DNA of 64,000 nt from Paramacrobiotus metropolitanus (Eukaryota > Tardigrada > Eutardigrada > Parachela > Macrobiotidae). The translations under genes and the position numbers were made by a program. Below the pieces are notes generated by a model. The model did not search any database, had not been told where the DNA came from, and was given only the letters and a program-made list of their open reading frames with translations. The stretch lies in assembly GCF_019649055.1 (NCBI RefSeq), contig NW_026570233.1, positions 620,001 to 684,000 on the forward strand, in the 5' to 3' direction. Shown piece after piece: positions 42,087-53,815 of this stretch. Position 1 is the stretch's first letter. Every line of letters begins with the position of its first letter.

Positions 42087-43017
42087 TGAAACATATCAAC
42101 GGCAAACAATAACGATCTGCAATATCTGTACCACATTTATCTGTAGATTTCCTAACTATGACAGCAGCAACAACCGCCATCAACTCTTGAAAATCAAATA
42201 TCACTTTTTCACAAAGGTAACGCTGGACTACTACGCCCAGCCCGTGATGCGACTCCCCGTGATGCGATTATAATTATACAATATGACAATGGTATTTACA
42301 CAAATCAATAAGTAAATGCGCCTAACCTCAAATTAAAAATCAATAAACCGAAACATAACAGAAGTTTTAAATTTATAATTATGGTTTTCTGATTAAACTT
42401 TAATCCGTGCTACAGATAAAACTCATGACAAGCCGACAAGATATCGACAAATCTTACCTTAGCGCGCAACATCGTGCCCTGTTTGACGAATGTGCCTTTA
42501 TCGTGGAACTCGAAGACCGCTGGCTTGGCCCTGGTTGGCGCTTTGACGGCCACGCGATTATCGTAGAAATCCGGCTGTTCATCGCGCACTTCATCGGCCA
42601 CTTTGTCCTGGACGGCTTTGAAATCCTCCCGTTTCTTGTTGCGGATGTTGGCCTTCAAAGTGGGGCCACGCTGCTCCAAAGTCACCGCCTTTCCCGTCAC
42701 CAGATCGATGGTGCGGCCTTCTGAATCGAGGATCAACGGGCCGGGCGCGGAAGGAACGGCTGCCGCAGTGCTGGGAGCGGATAGTTTAGGAAATTCACCT
42801 GCCAATAAATGCAAAAAAAAACGGTTAATTACAATAAACTAAATTTTTGAATTTAATCGTACCTGCTTAACTAAGTGGTGGCATGGCGAGTCGTGTAGCG
42901 CAGAATTGGTTGCCTCTGTTGGACGATTGTGTTTTTTATTTAGACAGTTATTATTCGCAGTTACATACGAAGGCGAAAGAAACCCGTACCGGTCATAAAT
43001 GCAGAACTTCAGAAGCA

Positions 43018-43348
43018 CTGACTCGTATTCGCAATTCGCAGGGGATCCGTTGTCGTCAACAATCACGAATGGCATCAGACTGCGCTCCATGATCACAGCG
43101 GGATCGTCGAATCGGCGCCCAATCAGGCGTTTGGCATTGCGCACAGTGTTACGGCTGTTGTCGCCTTGTCGGGACTCATTCGCTTGGCATGCTTCCCAAT
43201 ATCCATCCCGTCCCGCTCCAGGCGCACCCAGGAAGGTGTCCTGGTATCACCAGCCTTGTTCTTGATTACTTGCGGACGACGGCCGTGGTTGTACACGTGC
43301 AGACAGCAATGCGTCGTTCCCCAAATCGATGCCAACTCCGTCGGCCAT
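43018..43348 (-). pseudogene. HSP70 exon 1 remnant (copy B)
   Basis: From ATG 43348 this matches exon 1 of the HSP70 at 35667-35359. A fourth C at 43319-43322 breaks the frame after GIDLG, and an 8-nt insertion (43163-43170) breaks it again near the SRNTVRNAKR segment. Downstream the exon-1 similarity ends near 43018, and PRPF3 exons begin at 42799 in the same orientation. The rest of HSP70 is deleted. Confidence 0.8.
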
Positions 43349-43833
43349 GCTGTTGTTTGCTGACGAACTCCAGTACAAAATGCTGGGTTGAAGATTTAAA
43401 ATGCAGGAACTGAGAAACTCTTAACCCGGGGGTATGTAAAATCAAAAATGTACCGTAAAAGCAAAATAAACTGCAGAATACAATTTGTTTTCAGAATTAC
43501 TCGTCCTTATTCTACAGAGCACACGGCGTGAAACCTCAAAGGTCCCGCAACAGGTTACAGGTTGATGGAGGAAAGATGCAGCGCGGAAATGAGAACTCAC
43601 AAAATTAATACCAGTAAGCAGCTGTAAGCTGTTGAACTTGAAATTGCGGATTGCATCAAGTCCAGGCGTTCATTGCACCGGGCCACGATGTGTACATACA
43701 TGATGTGTAACGATGTGTACATACTGATGGCTGTAAAGATAGTCTGAATTGCCATTGGCCGGTGCAGTCTAATAACGGTTGTGCTGTATGTACATACAAG
43801 TCTGTCGTACATGCCTATTCGTGCGGTCAACGC

Positions 43834-43841
43834 ACTCTGTT
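43834..43841. repeat. 8-bp target duplication of the foldback element, left
   Basis: ACTCTGTT occurs here and at 60188-60195, directly outside the inverted termini ATGGCGTACC / GGTACGCCAT. Eight base pairs is the hAT-type duplication length. Confidence 0.75.
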
Positions 43842-44227
43842 ATGGCGTACCAAGCGGGCCAGAGTTTTCCAGACAAATGCTAATGACAAAGGTTTTTGGT
43901 TTTCAAACAAATGCTACTGACAAATGCTTTTCACAACAGACAAATGTTTTTTAAAAACTGTTTACCAGACAAATGCTTGTGACAAATGCCGAAAACTTTC
44001 AGACAAATGTTACTGACAAATGTCAGAAACTTTCAGACAAATGCTTCTGACAAATTTCAGAAGCCTACCACCGCAAATCTGTGTGCGGACTGCGTGGTTG
44101 CGTTCAACGAGTTTGACTCACCATAATGCTGAGTCATCGGTTGCCACGATTACTCAGCATTGTGGTGAGTTCGAGTCAGACGTGTTGAACGCAACCACGC
44201 AGTCCGCACTCAGATTTGCGGTGGTAG

Positions 44228-44671
44228 TGAGGGAGACTCCGTCAGGATAGTCAGGCTATGGACGCCTTCGTACTATCGGGAGTGTACGCGTGAGCCAGCA
44301 CTATATTGTCAGCCAGTACTATTGTTTAGAGCCATTCTCACTGTTATACGGCATTGCGAGCCATAGCACGGCAGCGTATGTGCTTGTACGAGTTTACTCG
44401 TGCAGTGCACTACGTACAACTCGTACATCAGCCACTCTCACTTGAGGCATAGTACTTTGCAGGTAGCCAGCACAGTCTTTACGACTGCACAGATCATTCG
44501 GTGATTTCCATGCTTGGCATTCCCACCTGTGTCATAGGATGATGTTTATGTTGTGATTTATATATTTATGAGCCATAAATATTGATATTTACGTCTTCCC
44601 AGTGCGTTTTCCCTATTTCCGGTAGAGTCGTAGGCTCTAGGCCCCTTACGTAGTGTACGGCCTAGATCGCA
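44228..44671 (+). repeat. 5' LTR of the 15.7-kb element
   Basis: 444 bp, TG...CA. Near its 3' end CTAGGCC...GGCCTAG (44637-44665) can form a hairpin, with GATCGCA as the last bases. Confidence 0.9.
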
Positions 44672-44688
44672 TGGTAGCAGATAGCGTG
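44672..44688 (+). promoter_or_regulatory. Primer-binding site, initiator tRNA-Met type
   Basis: TGGTAGCAGATAGCGTG directly follows the LTR. TGGTAGCAGA is complementary to the 3' end of eukaryotic initiator tRNA-Met (TCTGCTACCA); the remaining bases diverge. Confidence 0.75.
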
Positions 44689-45765
44689 TCGGTTCTCAGA
44701 AGAACAGCGTGTGAAGTTCCCCCTCTGGATTCTGCGCGTTTTCGTCCCAGTCGACAGTAACACCGAAGCGAGGAGCAGCACCTGGTGCGCGAAAGACTGC
44801 TAAAACCAGTCACCAGGTTCTTCAAGGATCAGCCCAACAACGGATTGAAGTAAAAACCTTCTAACAGCCAAACCAACTCATTTTTCTTTTCATTTTTATC
44901 ACTAACCTAATTATCAGCACTTTCTTTTAATTTAATTTTCCACATTATCAGAACAACAGCGGCTATCCAGAACAACTCATATCTAGTTGGTATAAGCCAG
45001 ATTCTACATCAAAACCACTTGTTGATATTAGGTCTTTAGCCAGCTCTATTTTTCAGCCCTACAATTTACATACTCATTCTCAGTCCCACACTTTACATAC
45101 TCATTCTGCCAGATCTCCATTACATTCAGCCAGTAAAATATTTTTCCACTAATTTCAGTACGAATAGTGCTGTGAATTTGTGAAAAAATTAGCCATTCAA
45201 CCCAGGGAGTTTCTTCGGAAATTCACTGCACACCAGTCAGCCAGACACGATTTGTTTCGTGTGCAAAAACACGTATTCTTGCAGCCAGTAAAATCAGCGC
45301 TATTTCAGTCCAAAATTCAGCAGTTTTAGCCAGCGCAAATTTCTTGGTTTTTTTCGAAAGGTTATTTATTATCTTTCGGAAATTTCCGGGTATTGCGCAC
45401 CGTACATCGCTCTTACAGGCAGGTAAATTCATGTTCGGCATTGGAAAGATTCCAATCGCTGATAACCAAGCCGCTTTTGTATTCGGCTCGCTCGAATACA
45501 ATAGTCGTTTAAAGCCATCGCACTCAGAGACAAAGGAGAGAGAGGAAATTTTCAGAAGTCATTTCTGAAAAACATCCTCTTTGCATCACACAGCCAGACA
45601 TCCAGGCAGTACAAAGTGGCATTTTTTAAGCGCTGTTGATTTCGATTGATAGCGTTTGAAATTGCAGCCATTTCAAAGTCACCTTCCCATATTGGATTAA
45701 AACAGCCAGATATCTGTAATTTCAATTCTGAATATTACAGTATCGCTTTCATAACGCCAGTTAAA
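44689..45765 (+). other. 5' leader of the 15.7-kb element
   Basis: About 1.1 kb without a gene, rich in AGCCAGT words. The packaging signal would be expected here. Confidence 0.55.
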
Positions 45766-48159
45766 ATGTTCAGACGGTTGAGAGACACACTCTCACCGTT
45801 TGTGCGAGCAAGCCAGACACCAGAAACAACTGACAACGAACCGTTGTCGAGTGAGGCAGAAATACCGGTACAGGAACGTGTTTCACGTTCCAGGGCACAA
45901 AAATTGAAGGCAGGAGGACATGACGTCCCATATCACACACTTGAGAGCATCAACCAACAGCAAGCATTCGCCAGAAGCAGTAAGGTGGCACGTTCCCCGG
46001 AACGGAAGTCCACTGGACCTGCACAGCCAGAAACTATTATTCAGGCAGAAATCCACGCTCAGCCAGATGATGCCGACTCCATTATTGGAGGTCAACATGA
46101 TCTGCCAGAGCTCAGTGATATGTCTCAGTCAGAAGACGAACAGAAGAAGCCAGAAGAAACCCCGCCAGTTCAACACGAAAATGCACATCAGTCACCATCG
46201 TCAAATGATCCAGCGGCATATCACACACCACAGGAACAGGACCCAGACCCACAGCAGGAGAATGCTCGACTGCGTGAGTTATGGGCCAAGGCAAAAATCG
46301 AATTATTTCGTGAAAAAGGGCAGTCAAATTCGCAAGCAGCTAAAATCCAGGAAATAACTGACTTCATCAAACGCCAGGACGAAATGATTAATTTTCAGAA
46401 AACGTACATCGAAAAGAGGGATCAGCGTTCGCAACAGCGTGACGCTGATAAAGGCAGCACAATTCAGAATAACGCCGATATTGAAAAGGCACTCCAGGAA
46501 TCGTACCTGGAAAGGCAGAAATTACAGGAGAGGGCAGAGTATGCTCATCACCAGTTGCAGAAAGAGGCACAAAAACGTATCCAGGCAGAATCACAGAAGG
46601 CAGAAACTCTTCAGGAAGAACTCAGACACTACAGAGAGCGGTACACTCATTACAAGGAGAGGTGTGGTGAACTTGAGGCCTGTTTGATCGAGGAGCCTTC
46701 TTCCGGTCAGCCAGCCCCTCCCCCACCAACCTCCCGACATCAGAGACACCAGTCACGTCGAGATGAATCACCGGAAGTGATGAAAATCCCTCAGGATAAC
46801 ACCACTCACCGGCGTCCATCTCGACGCCGTAAGGCAGAACATCGAGAACATGTCCAGTTCAGAACTACAGAGCCAGATGATGAGATCACCATTATCCCAC
46901 AACCACGCCCAACTGTGGTAACCCCACAATTGGACATCGGCAGTATAATTGGCAAAGCACTGGAAGCACAGTCCAGCGGTTTTGCTCAATTATTACCACA
47001 GGTAGCCAGTAAGAAAACCAAGAACTGTTTCGCACCGAAGTATAAAGGCACAAAAGATACCGTCGAAGGCTTCCTCACACTGTTTGAGTTTGCCAAAAAG
47101 GCAGGCGAATGGGAAGAAGAGAAAACTCTCAACCGTTTCGCAGGTGCACTTCAGGATGAGGCAGCTACATGGTTCAGTGGTATTATAGCATCTTCAACGC
47201 CAGTTACCACTTACGCAGAAGCCAGGAAGAAATTGTTGGAACGCTTCGGTGATCCAGACATGGCCTTCCATGCCACACAGACACTTATGACACGCCAGTT
47301 TAACCCAGCCAAAGAAACAATCGAGCAGTACTTTCAGGCAATGTCATCATTGTCTGATCGTAGTGGTCAAACTCAGCCAGCATTCCTCGTCTCCTGCATG
47401 CTGAAGGGACTGGAAACAGCCCTTAAGCTGCATGAAAACGTTGCACTCAGGATGCCAAAAACTCCAGTGGAACTTCTCCAGAGAGCCAGATATCTGGAGT
47501 CGTTGCACTTAAGCGGCAGTAGCAAAACAGCCAACCCCACAAAAGCCAGCTCATCCAAAGTGTCATATGCACAGGCAATTAACCCCGAATGTCAGCCAGA
47601 TAATCCCGGCGTTCGCAACGCTGGTGGTCAGCAGGCCGCCGGTGGTAATGCGAATCGTCCACCTCGAGGCAGATCACAACAACGTAATCCACAAGCCAGC
47701 GATAAACCGCGAGAAGGTGTCGATTACTGCAAGTGGTGCTGCATCGAAGGACATACCTCCGATGTGTGCACACATGCAGGAAAGGCAAAGGCAGATAATC
47801 CCGTGTATCAGAAATATCACTGGCCAGATGGCACACGACGTTCACTGAAGGAATGGCAGGACAACAAAGCTCGTCGTGAAGCCAGAAAACAAAGCCAGAG
47901 TCCAGAAAACGGCGCTAATAACGAACGCAGAGCCAACACAACAGATCAGAACGACAAAAGGCAGGATAACTCAGGCAATGAGCGCCGTGGTGGCAGTGGT
48001 CGGCCGTCAGTTCGTCCCGCGCCATCACCGCGTCCTTGTCAGTCCAACCATTTTAGCGAGCTATCGGACTCACTGTCAGACAGTGACAGTGATGATTCCG
48101 ATACAGAATCAGTGACATCAGACCGTGACATCAGTGATGAGCCAGATTTAAACGATTAA
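45766..48159 (+). CDS. Gag of the 15.7-kb element, 797 aa
   Basis: ATG 45766 (MFRRLRDTLSPFV); the frame is open further up but without another good ATG. Disordered N-terminal region, coiled coil at about 150-320 (QEITDFIKRQDEMINFQ; LQEELRHYRERYTHYKERC), retrotransposon Gag domain at about 390-590 (VEGFLTLFEFAKKAGEW; AATWFSG; LLERFGDPD), and a CCHC knuckle CKWCCIEGHTSDVC near 655. The C-terminus is Ser/Asp-rich. It forms the particle and binds genomic RNA. The sequence TTTAAAC (48147-48153) in frame four codons before the stop is a canonical -1 slippery site. The -1 frame then stays open for about 60 codons (to 48335), so programmed frameshifting into pol is likely. Confidence 0.85.
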   Translation: MFRRLRDTLSPFVRASQTPETTDNEPLSSEAEIPVQERVSRSRAQKLKAGGHDVPYHTLESINQQQAFARSSKVARSPERKSTGPAQPETIIQAEIHAQPDDADSIIGGQHDLPELSDMSQSEDEQKKPEETPPVQHENAHQSPSSNDPAAYHTPQEQDPDPQQENARLRELWAKAKIELFREKGQSNSQAAKIQEITDFIKRQDEMINFQKTYIEKRDQRSQQRDADKGSTIQNNADIEKALQESYLERQKLQERAEYAHHQLQKEAQKRIQAESQKAETLQEELRHYRERYTHYKERCGELEACLIEEPSSGQPAPPPPTSRHQRHQSRRDESPEVMKIPQDNTTHRRPSRRRKAEHREHVQFRTTEPDDEITIIPQPRPTVVTPQLDIGSIIGKALEAQSSGFAQLLPQVASKKTKNCFAPKYKGTKDTVEGFLTLFEFAKKAGEWEEEKTLNRFAGALQDEAATWFSGIIASSTPVTTYAEARKKLLERFGDPDMAFHATQTLMTRQFNPAKETIEQYFQAMSSLSDRSGQTQPAFLVSCMLKGLETALKLHENVALRMPKTPVELLQRARYLESLHLSGSSKTANPTKASSSKVSYAQAINPECQPDNPGVRNAGGQQAAGGNANRPPRGRSQQRNPQASDKPREGVDYCKWCCIEGHTSDVCTHAGKAKADNPVYQKYHWPDGTRRSLKEWQDNKARREARKQSQSPENGANNERRANTTDQNDKRQDNSGNERRGGSGRPSVRPAPSPRPCQSNHFSELSDSLSDSDSDDSDTESVTSDRDISDEPDLND
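48147..48153 (+). promoter_or_regulatory. Slippery heptamer TTTAAAC for -1 frameshifting
   Basis: Phase is T TTA AAC in the gag frame, ending just before GAT TAA. The -1 frame reads on without a stop to 48335. A downstream pseudoknot has not been modelled. Confidence 0.65.
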
Positions 48160-51100
48160 GGGCAGCAGCAACCGGCTCTGCTGTCCCGCGTCCCAAAAAA
48201 CCGCCGGATGAGCCAGTACTACAAAAAGTCCCAGCAAATAAGCCAGTACAACGGAAAACTGTAGCAAGTAGGCCAGCCACGAAACCGGTAACAAGTAACC
48301 CAGCTTGTCACTCGGTTACAGTGGTACCACAGTAAGTTACAGCTAAGCCAATCCAAAACAAATCAAAACACCTAAGCCAGTGAATCAAACTAATTTAAGC
48401 CAGTTTATCTCTCAAGCTAAACTTGAGATCATCCCAGAGCTAACCACAAATAAATCCGAACAACCAGAGCAGAAAGCCAGTGTAACATCCAACGGTTTCA
48501 CCGTTGAAAGTGACTGTGAATGCACTGTTGATTTAAACCCAGCAGTACATCATTGTCACATCGGTAATTGCGATGAGCCAGGAAAATCGCCGACGTTAAC
48601 TCACCCAGGTACGATCGGTACAGCCAGAGTAAACGCCATGATCGATACAGGAGCGGAAACGTCCCTGATATCTGATCAGTTATGCAAGCAGTACAACCTC
48701 ATTCAAAAGCCATTATCAAAACACATGCATATCAGGGGAATAGGAGGAGTTTGTAATTTCTCCGTTACGCATTACGCCAGTGTTCCCATAAAAATCAACG
48801 GCAACGTAGTGCTTCACAGCATGTACGTTAAGCCGTATGTGCAGACAGTGTGCATCTCCTTATAGGTAAGGACTTCTTAGCAAATGCGGTCATGGTGGCC
48901 GACTGTGGTAAAGTCTCCCACCTCCGACCAAAGTATAAACGAGCGCTCCCATATCTCGTAAATCAGTCTAACCCAGCAAAGCCAGCTGCGTTGGAAGTAT
49001 ATCAGTCCAGTGCTGCGGTATCAGCCCCACTGGAAGTAAATCAGTCCAGACCGGCATCATATGCCACCCTGGAAGCAGATCTCGCTAAGAAACCCGGAGT
49101 GTCGTCTTACCCCATACCAGTGGCAACTGCGTTGCCACTGGATGCAGCTCAAAAAGGAGATAAGCGGCATAAAAATCTTTTGCACACTGAAGCACAGCCC
49201 CAAGCCAGAAAACAAAAATCAGTTTAAGCCAGTTCAAAGTAAAACCAAGCCAGAAATTAAATCAATAAAAAAGCCAAAAATTACAAAGTTGCCAGATCTA
49301 ACACTCCCTAAGCCAGATGAAAATACGGTGAATCAGATAAATGCGTGGTTAGCATATCGAGTCTACATTAGGCAGATACAAAAGTTGGCAAATTACAGGC
49401 ATCGAATTTGCAAATTTTACCGCAGTCAGATAAAAGCCAGAAAAACCATTGAAACTAAGGGCTTAACAGCCACTTCAGTTAAATGGATCCTCACGAAGCA
49501 GTTAGAAGGCATTAAACAAGAGATTTTGTACGAGTATAAATTACTCGAACAAGATCGTAGGCAGATCAACGCTAAATTCAGCTCATATCAGATGCCAAAG
49601 CCAGAATTCCTTGAGATCACGACACTGGAAATCAATAAATGGCCTCATCGAGTGTGGAAATCGCTCGATCCCGCCATTTACGGTTTTCATTTACATATCA
49701 GCCCTACAATCAAGCCAACGCCAGTAGAACACCGATGATTATCAAAAAGCGCGTGAAATTCAGCGATGATTTGCTGCATATTCGCCTTTTTGATAAAAAT
49801 AAGCCAGTTAAATCAAAGCCAGTCAAAAATATCAAACGTACAAAAGGCATATTACCACTTAAAAAGTTGTATCAAACTTCAAAGCCAGCTCAACTTCCGC
49901 AAACTCAGCCAGTTACGTACAGCCAGGTTCTCGAAACATTCGCCGATATAAGCCGATCAGTGATCATCCCGCTTTCCACTATTGTCCCTTTCAGCCAGAA
50001 AAATACTCACAGCAGTTTCCTGAATCATCTTCAGCTCAACAGCCAGTTAATAATAAGCCAGATACTACGGAAAAAACTCATATCAGAACAAATTCTGTTA
50101 GGCACTGTGAATCTGAAAGAAATGTTGGAAGAATGTAAGAAGCCATACAAATTACGTTTACAGTACGCTAACGATAATACTTCAGTAAAAAAGCCAGAAA
50201 TTCTACCACAACCGGCAGTTGCTCCACAACAACCGGTTGAAGTAGAATTACAGCACAAGCCAGTCACAATCAACTTAATTGATGAGCCAATTATCGCTAC
50301 GTGTGATCAGCCACGCTTACAGCCAGAAATAATCACTTCACAGGAAAGATCGCATGGTAGTTTGTGCGATACAGCCAGTAATACACAGCCAGAACTACAG
50401 AGTACGGAAGTGCTTAAAAGCACTGATCAGCCACAGCCAGATACAATCTCCAGTATTCAGCCAGAAAATCCAATGCTTAATATCGTCGTAGACAATGTTG
50501 AACAGCCAGAAACATTCAGAAGCAGAGCCATCAAAGTCTTTGCTTGTGATAATTTCACCTTACAGCCAGGTCTAAATTGGGTATCAGTCAAAACACGTGC
50601 AAATAAGCCAACAACTCTCGGTGATCTCTATATGTTTTCACCGAATCCGGCATTGTACTCCTCAGGCAAACTAATCCCAGTTGCGGGATTAGTACAACCA
50701 CAGGCAGAAATAATGGATTTTTTCGTAATCAACTTCTCCAGGCAACGCCGTGTGCTGAAGCGAGGCACATGGGTGGGTGTTTTGGAAGATTACGAAGAAA
50801 TGGAAACAGTCAGTGTAGGCAGTGTAAAACTCAGTGAACGTACGCCAGAAGAACAAGCAGAAATTCGTGAGCAAATCAGCAAGATGAATATGAACCCAGA
50901 TCTAACGCCAGAAGAAAAGAAACAGTTCACCGACTTATGCGAGGAATTTGCGGATATTTTCCCAACTTCTAAGCAGTTGTACGGTGTAAAGCCAGAAACA
51001 GCCTCACACATCATCGAGACCGGTGATGCAAAGCCAGTTAAAAGCCAGCCCCACAGAACGTCATGGAGAGGCAGACAAATAATCGCAGAACACATTAAGG

Positions 51101-53389
51101 ACATGGAGAAAAAAGGCATTATCAGACCTAGTAAAAGCAACTGGTCCTTCCCAGTTGTTTTAGCCATCAAAAAAAAGCCTGACGGCAGTATTGGTACCAG
51201 GTTTTGCGTCAACTATATCAAGTTGAACAACCTGACCAAGAAAAACAACTATCCTCTACCAAACGCAGACGAACTGTTGGTCGCTGTATCAGAAAACAAA
51301 TTCTACTTCACGTTTGACTGTTCGTCTGGGTTTTGGCAGATCCCCATGCATCCCGATTCAGTTGAAAAAACGGCATTTATAACTCAGGATGGTTTGTACG
51401 AGTTCGTGCGAATGTCTTTCGGCGTTTGCAACGGACCCGCTACTTTCCAAGCAGCCATGGATAAAACCTTAGCCAGAATACGTCATCTAGGTATTTTCGC
51501 ATACCTAGACGACATTATTGTCGCAGCCAAAACATTCGCAGAGGCACTGATGAAAGTCAGACTACTCTTTGAGTGTCTCCGGGAAACTGGATTCACTTTG
51601 AAGCAATCAAAATGTCATATTGCAAAACCAGAACTCCACTTTTTGGGTCACATTGTGAGTGACAAAGGCATAACTACTGATCCAGCTAAAATCACAGCCA
51701 TTCAAAACTATCCTCAGCCCACCAACGAGAAAGAGATGCGCTCTTTTCTCGGGTTAGCCAATTACTACAGGAAGTTTGTTAAGGGATACGCTTCCCTTAC
51801 ACAAAACCTGTACAGTCTTTTGTCGAAAGACAAGGACGTAGCCAGATACTGGAAGCCAGAACACACAGCAGACTTTGAGACGATTGAAAAGGCACTTACA
51901 ACCACTCCAGTTTTAGCCAGATTTGATCCAGCGAAACAGGCAGTTATCGAATGTGATGCATCCACGATAGGCATTGGAGCAGTCCTTCAACAGGATGGAC
52001 ATCCTGTGACCTGTTGCATACGCCAGTCGTTTACTCACAGATGCAGAGACCAGGTACGCCATTACCGAACTTGAGTGCTTGGCAGTGGTGTACGTGATCT
52101 CAAAATTCAGGCATTTCATCGAATTTAGCGAATTCACAGTCAGAACAGATCACCAGGCATTAGCAAACCTCATTCGTTCCGCCAGTAACCGACAAGGCAT
52201 GAATCCACGCCTGACTCGTTGGGCATTGCAGTTAGGCAGTCACCACATTAGCATCGAATATAAGCCAGGGCGTTTTTGCCACAACGCAGATGCACTCAGT
52301 CGACATCCCGTTGATCCTGCAGTACCAGAGGAAGAGTGGGATGACCACTTCAGCACTCCTTTTGTGCGCATGGTCACAGTCAGTAGTACCAGTGACTTTC
52401 GGGAAACCACTTCTGTCGGTTTAGTACGTGTTACAAACCCCCAGAACGCCACTGGTATGAGGCAGAAAAACACTAGTAACACTGGTATGGGGAATACTAG
52501 TGCTACTGAAATAGGTAGCGAAACAGACATTGAAATCAGTACAACTACAGTATCAGAAGCCAGTCAAACCCAAAATACGCAGCCCAACAAAATCGCACAG
52601 CCAGTAGCTGATGAGGACGAAGAAGGAAACTTCAACTTCCTCCGCAGCGAACAATTAAACAATCTAGCTCTAGAGAAAATCATCCTCTATCTGGAAGATA
52701 AGCCAGAAAGCCAAGACCTTCAGACCAACTATCGCCTTTTCGAACATCATCATGGTGTCTTATACCGTCGCAGTGAGAAAGACGATCGTCTTAACCGGCG
52801 ATTCGTAGTTCCCAGGCACTGGAGAGTGGGCATCATGCGCGCTTTGCATGATTCTCCAGCAGGCGGTCATCTAGGCACTCAAAAAACCAGCCATGTAATA
52901 TCAGCCAGATACTATTGGGATAATATGACCAGTGACATCCATCAGTACATAAAACAGTGTCAGAAGTGCCAGTTTCGAAAAGTTCCGCGTAAAGCATTGC
53001 CAGGAAAACTGCAGCAGGTTCAGACCGGAGAGCCATTCTTCCGCATTCAGGTGGATCTTAAAGGTCCACTGAAAGTCAGTAAAAAAGGCAACAACACCAT
53101 TGCAGTCGCAATTGATCAGCTCACCAAGTTCGTAATCGCAAAAGCCATTCCCGACCAAAAGGCAGAATCAGTAGCAGATTTCCTGTTACATGACGTGATA
53201 TTGCCGTATGGCGCACCTTTTATCATCAACACCGATAGAGGCAGTCATTTTTTGAATGATCTCATCAGCGCCATCACAAAACAGCTGAAAATAAAGCATC
53301 ATTTCGGTACGGCATACCACCCCCAAGGCAGAGTTGAAAAACTAACTCGTCCAAAGCGCCGAAAGCCACGCTTCCCATCAGTCAGTTAA
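48154..53389 (+). pseudogene. Pol of the 15.7-kb element, multiply frameshifted
   Basis: Segments in order: linker (to 48335, -1 frame); protease 48347-48865 (MIDTGAETSLIS), continuing in another frame from 48850 (LIGKDFLAN); linker 48900-49738; reverse transcriptase 49639-52074 with FAYLDDIIVAAK at about 51502 and GFWQIPM; RNase H broken by a one-base shift near 52014 and resuming before 52079 (VRTDHQALANLI); HHCC (DSPAGGHLGTQ; CQKCQF) and integrase core with Asp in QVDLKG and Asp in NTDRGSHF. The core ends abruptly at HPQGRVEK: two residues before the Glu seem lost and the C-terminal domain is missing (stop at 53387). At least five frame changes exist beyond the gag-pol shift, so no active polyprotein is expected. 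Confidence 0.82.
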
Positions 53390-53815
53390 AATACGAAAAG
53401 ATCGCATGGCAGCAGATAACGTCAAAGCGCATGGAAGCAGTATTTAAGCCAGTGCAAAAAATGAAAAAACTGCAGGCATATCACATGGCAGTAAAATGAG
53501 ATTAAGGACCATGATCGCACCCGCATCAGAGATCGTATGGTAGCAGTAATATCAAAGTACTAGCCAGTCAAAAAGGATCGCAGGTAGCAATCTGCAAATT
53601 AGCATGTCAGCCAGTAAAACAAATCAGCCCAATTATCAGAAATTAAAATAGCCAGTTAAATTAATTTTACATGCATTTTTGAAAAATACTTGCATGTAAA
53701 TTAGCCAGTTGTACACAATGTAACGGACAGTACTCCATACTCAGCCAGTTAAAACAGACAGACCTCCATAATTAGGCAGTTAAAATAGGCAATTTCCCAC
53801 AGAATTACTAACCGC
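53390..53815 (+). other. Spacer after pol, with U5/PBS-like words
   Basis: Holds GATCGCATGGCAGCAG (53401), AGATCGTATGGTAGCAG (about 53531) and GGATCGCAGGTAGC (about 53576), all near-copies of the LTR-end/PBS junction. It also has AGCCAGTTAAA words. No gene. Confidence 0.5.

Larger units (their letters stand above)
39081..42799 (-). pseudogene. PRPF3: PRPF3 (U4/U6 snRNP Prp3) gene, 5'-truncated and frameshifted
   Basis: Exons on the minus strand: 42799-42458 (LILDSEGRTIDL; PTLKANIRNKKREDFK; FEFHDKGTFV), 41202-40939 (MIPEVEWWDG; LVEHPVQLAPQ), 40858-40716 (LTKNERKKLRRQARR), 39835-39603 (AKKIKKIKED; VYRVKDLSHPAKKFK in near form; TGVVVLNKELN), 39527-39346 (KKFKRLMLNRIKW), 39185-39081 ([13 protein letters not shown], ending LESTD). 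This is the conserved Prp3 core and DUF1115 end. The N-terminal half is absent: upstream sequence is an HSP70 fragment. One-base indels break the frame at about 41178 (four A) and 40782 (GG before AGAAG), and the exon expected between 40716 and 39835 is not found. A pseudogene is most likely, unless the indels are sequence errors and the missing parts lie elsewhere. Confidence 0.8.

Noticed and set aside
43870-44060. Regularly repeated GACAAATG words that could suggest a CRISPR-like array
   Set aside because: Repeats are very short, irregular, and mirrored in the other arm; they are the arm of a foldback transposon in a eukaryotic genome.
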